The notes beneath the pieces are model-generated. The model saw nothing but the letters and a program-made list of their open reading frames with translations, was not told where the DNA came from and did not search any database. A program made the position numbers and the translations under genes. Shown one piece after another: positions 5,320 to 7,013 of a stretch of 7,013 nt of DNA (the first letter of the stretch is position 1; every line of letters begins with the position of its first letter). Source of the DNA: an uncultured Bdellovibrio sp. (GTDB lineage: Bacteria; Bdellovibrionota; Bdellovibrionia; Bdellovibrionales; Bdellovibrionaceae); the NCBI GenBank assembly GCA_937871355.1, contig CALMPX010000005.1, positions 1-7,013 on the forward strand. Direction: 5' to 3'.

Positions 5320-7013
5320 ATGGCAATTGATAATCAACAAGTAGAAATTCCTCAAACGATCCCGATGTTACCCGTACGTGATATCGTGGTTTTTCCCTAC
5401 ATGATCATACCTTTGTTTGTAGGGCGAGAAGCATCGATCAGATCCGTCGAAGATGCTTTAGCTAAAAACAGACTTATATTTTTAGCATCACAAAAAGATA
5501 TAACTGAGGAAAATCCATCCCCTGAATCAATCTATAAAATTGGTACAGTGGCTAAAATCATGCGAATGAGAAAACTTTCTGATGGTCGTGTTAAAATCCT
5601 TATTCAAGGCGAAGCCAAAGCTCAAATCACTTCATTTACAAAAACGAATGGAAGCTTTGAAGTTTCTGTGGAAAAAATTGAAGATGCGGCAACGGCTCAT
5701 ACTCAACCTGAAATTGACGCCTTGTTAAGAACAGCTAAAGAATCTATCGAAAAAATTATCGCTTTCGGTAAAGCTTTATCTCCTGATATCTTATTAGTCT
5801 TAGATGACGTCACTGATCCAGGTCGCGTGGCTGATCTTATCGCTAGTAATCTTGGAATTAAAGTTCAAGATGCTCAAAAAGTTTTAGAAACTACAAATGC
5901 TTTTGATCGCCTCTCCCTTGTGTGCAATCTTCTCCAAGCTGAACTAGAAGTTTTACAAACTCAAGCGCGTCAACGTGGAACAAATCGTGCTGATGATTCA
6001 AAAAATCAACGTGAAAATTTCTTACGCGAACAAATGAAAGCCATCAAAGGTGAATTGGGCGAAAACGGAGCCGCCGATTCGAAAACTGAAGAGATGGATG
6101 AATTACGAAATAAAATTAATGCGGTGGGCATGCCTGAGCCGGTAAAATTAGAAGCTTTAAAACAGTTGTCTCGTTTAGAGCGTATGCATCCAGATGCTTC
6201 TGAAGCCACAATGGTCAGAACATACCTAGATTGTATGGTTGATCTTCCTTGGAATAAAGGAACTGTAGACATTCATGATTTAGCTCGCTCGAAAGCGATC
6301 TTAGATGATGATCATTATGATTTAAACAAAGCTAAAGAACGCGTTTTAGAATTCTTAGCAGTTAGAAAATTAAAAGCAACAATCAAAGGTCCTATTCTTT
6401 GTTTCTCGGGCCCTCCTGGAGTTGGTAAAACCTCTTTAGGGAAATCGATTGCTAAATCAATGGGTCGTGAATACTTCCGTATCGCACTTGGCGGCGTAAA
6501 AGACGAAGCTGAGATTCGTGGTCACAGAAGAACTTATGTTGGAGCAATGCCGGGTAAAATTATCCAAGCCTTACGTCAATGTAAAACAAACAATCCTGTT
6601 ATCGTATTAGATGAAATTGATAAAATGGCTTCTGATTTCAGAGGCGATCCCGCTTCAGCTATGCTTGAGGTTTTAGATCCAGAACAAAATGCATCATTCC
6701 GTGATAACTACCTCAATGTTGATTTCGATTTATCAAAAGTATTATTTATCGCAACAGCCAATGTGGTTGAAAATATTCCTGCGGCCTTACGTGATCGTAT
6801 GGAAATGATTTACATCCCAGGTTATACTGAAAACGATAAATTATTAATTACTAAAAAACATTTGATCGACAGACAGATCGAAGCCAACGGTATCACTAGT
6901 GAAAACATTAAGTTTACTGATGAAGGTCTTAAATTCCTGATTGCTGGTTACACGCGTGAAGCAGGTCTTCGTAACTTAGAACGAGAAGTTGGATCAGTTT
7001 GTCGAAAAGTGGC
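5320..7013 (+). CDS. lon: Lon ATP-dependent protease, 3' end missing
   Basis: The frame is open from ATG 5320 to the right edge (564 full codons of about 800). GGAG at 5311-5314 precedes the start by five bases. Residues 15-210 form the N-terminal substrate-recognition domain, opening with LPVRDIVVFPYMIIPLFVGR. A helical segment with REQMKAIKGELG (236-247) and DLPW (308-311) leads to the AAA+ module: Walker A GPPGVGKT (364-371), the GGVKDEAEIRGHRRTYVGAMPGK pore-region signature (split across about 390-412), Walker B VLDEIDK (429-435), sensor 1 ATAN (478-481), arginine finger in LRDRME (R493), and the sensor-2 arginine in EAGLR (R551). The Ser-Lys catalytic protease domain lies beyond the window. 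Lon unfolds and degrades damaged and regulatory proteins in the cytoplasm. Delta-type proteobacteria often have two Lon copies, and which one this is cannot be told here. The preceding hairpins and palindrome may control it. Confidence 0.95.
   Translation, partial: MAIDNQQVEIPQTIPMLPVRDIVVFPYMIIPLFVGREASIRSVEDALAKNRLIFLASQKDITEENPSPESIYKIGTVAKIMRMRKLSDGRVKILIQGEAKAQITSFTKTNGSFEVSVEKIEDAATAHTQPEIDALLRTAKESIEKIIAFGKALSPDILLVLDDVTDPGRVADLIASNLGIKVQDAQKVLETTNAFDRLSLVCNLLQAELEVLQTQARQRGTNRADDSKNQRENFLREQMKAIKGELGENGAADSKTEEMDELRNKINAVGMPEPVKLEALKQLSRLERMHPDASEATMVRTYLDCMVDLPWNKGTVDIHDLARSKAILDDDHYDLNKAKERVLEFLAVRKLKATIKGPILCFSGPPGVGKTSLGKSIAKSMGREYFRIALGGVKDEAEIRGHRRTYVGAMPGKIIQALRQCKTNNPVIVLDEIDKMASDFRGDPASAMLEVLDPEQNASFRDNYLNVDFDLSKVLFIATANVVENIPAALRDRMEMIYIPGYTENDKLLITKKHLIDRQIEANGITSENIKFTDEGLKFLIAGYTREAGLRNLEREVGSVCRKV

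Noticed and set aside
6006..6272. Open frame of 88 codons on the minus strand inside lon
   Set aside because: It lies opposite strongly conserved Lon sequence and shows no recognisable domain or start signal.

Overview
This window reads as part of a Gram-negative, fairly AT-rich genome (about 40% G+C by eye). A lipoprotein with an outer-membrane-type periplasmic binding fold, DksA-family proteins and the overall gene style suggest a Bdellovibrio-like or other delta-type proteobacterium. That placement is an inference from protein style only. All seven genes lie on the + strand, and the two at the window edges are incomplete.

Left part (2-2523): the 3' part of hemW (radical-SAM haem chaperone family), then grpE and a dnaJ-type co-chaperone gene 11 bases further on. 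In many bacteria hemW, hrcA, grpE, dnaK and dnaJ lie together. Here hrcA and dnaK are absent, no CIRCE operator is visible, and the J-protein lacks the cysteine zinc-finger region (class B architecture). hemW carries a run of 17 adenines inside its coding sequence.

Middle (2540-4015): a 491-residue lipoprotein with a type I periplasmic binding protein fold, similar in layout to the LppC/LpoA penicillin-binding-protein activators. It follows dnaJ by 16 bases and probably shares its transcript.

Right part (4016-7013): two consecutive DksA/TraR-family genes, then lon. The first DksA-like protein has lost three of the four zinc-ligand cysteines; the second keeps all four. Both genes have leaders in which a short upstream segment complements the ribosome binding site. 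The 198-base gap before lon holds two perfect hairpins in tandem and a small palindrome. lon runs off the right edge after the AAA+ module, before its protease domain.

Taken together the region is a protein-quality-control and stress-response neighbourhood: DnaK co-chaperones, ATP-dependent proteolysis and secondary-channel RNA polymerase regulators. I see no mobile element, CRISPR array, rRNA or tRNA gene. No wholly new system is evident. The most unusual items are the mismatched DksA pair with its structured leaders, the 17-A tract in hemW, and the dnaK-less grpE-dnaJ pair.
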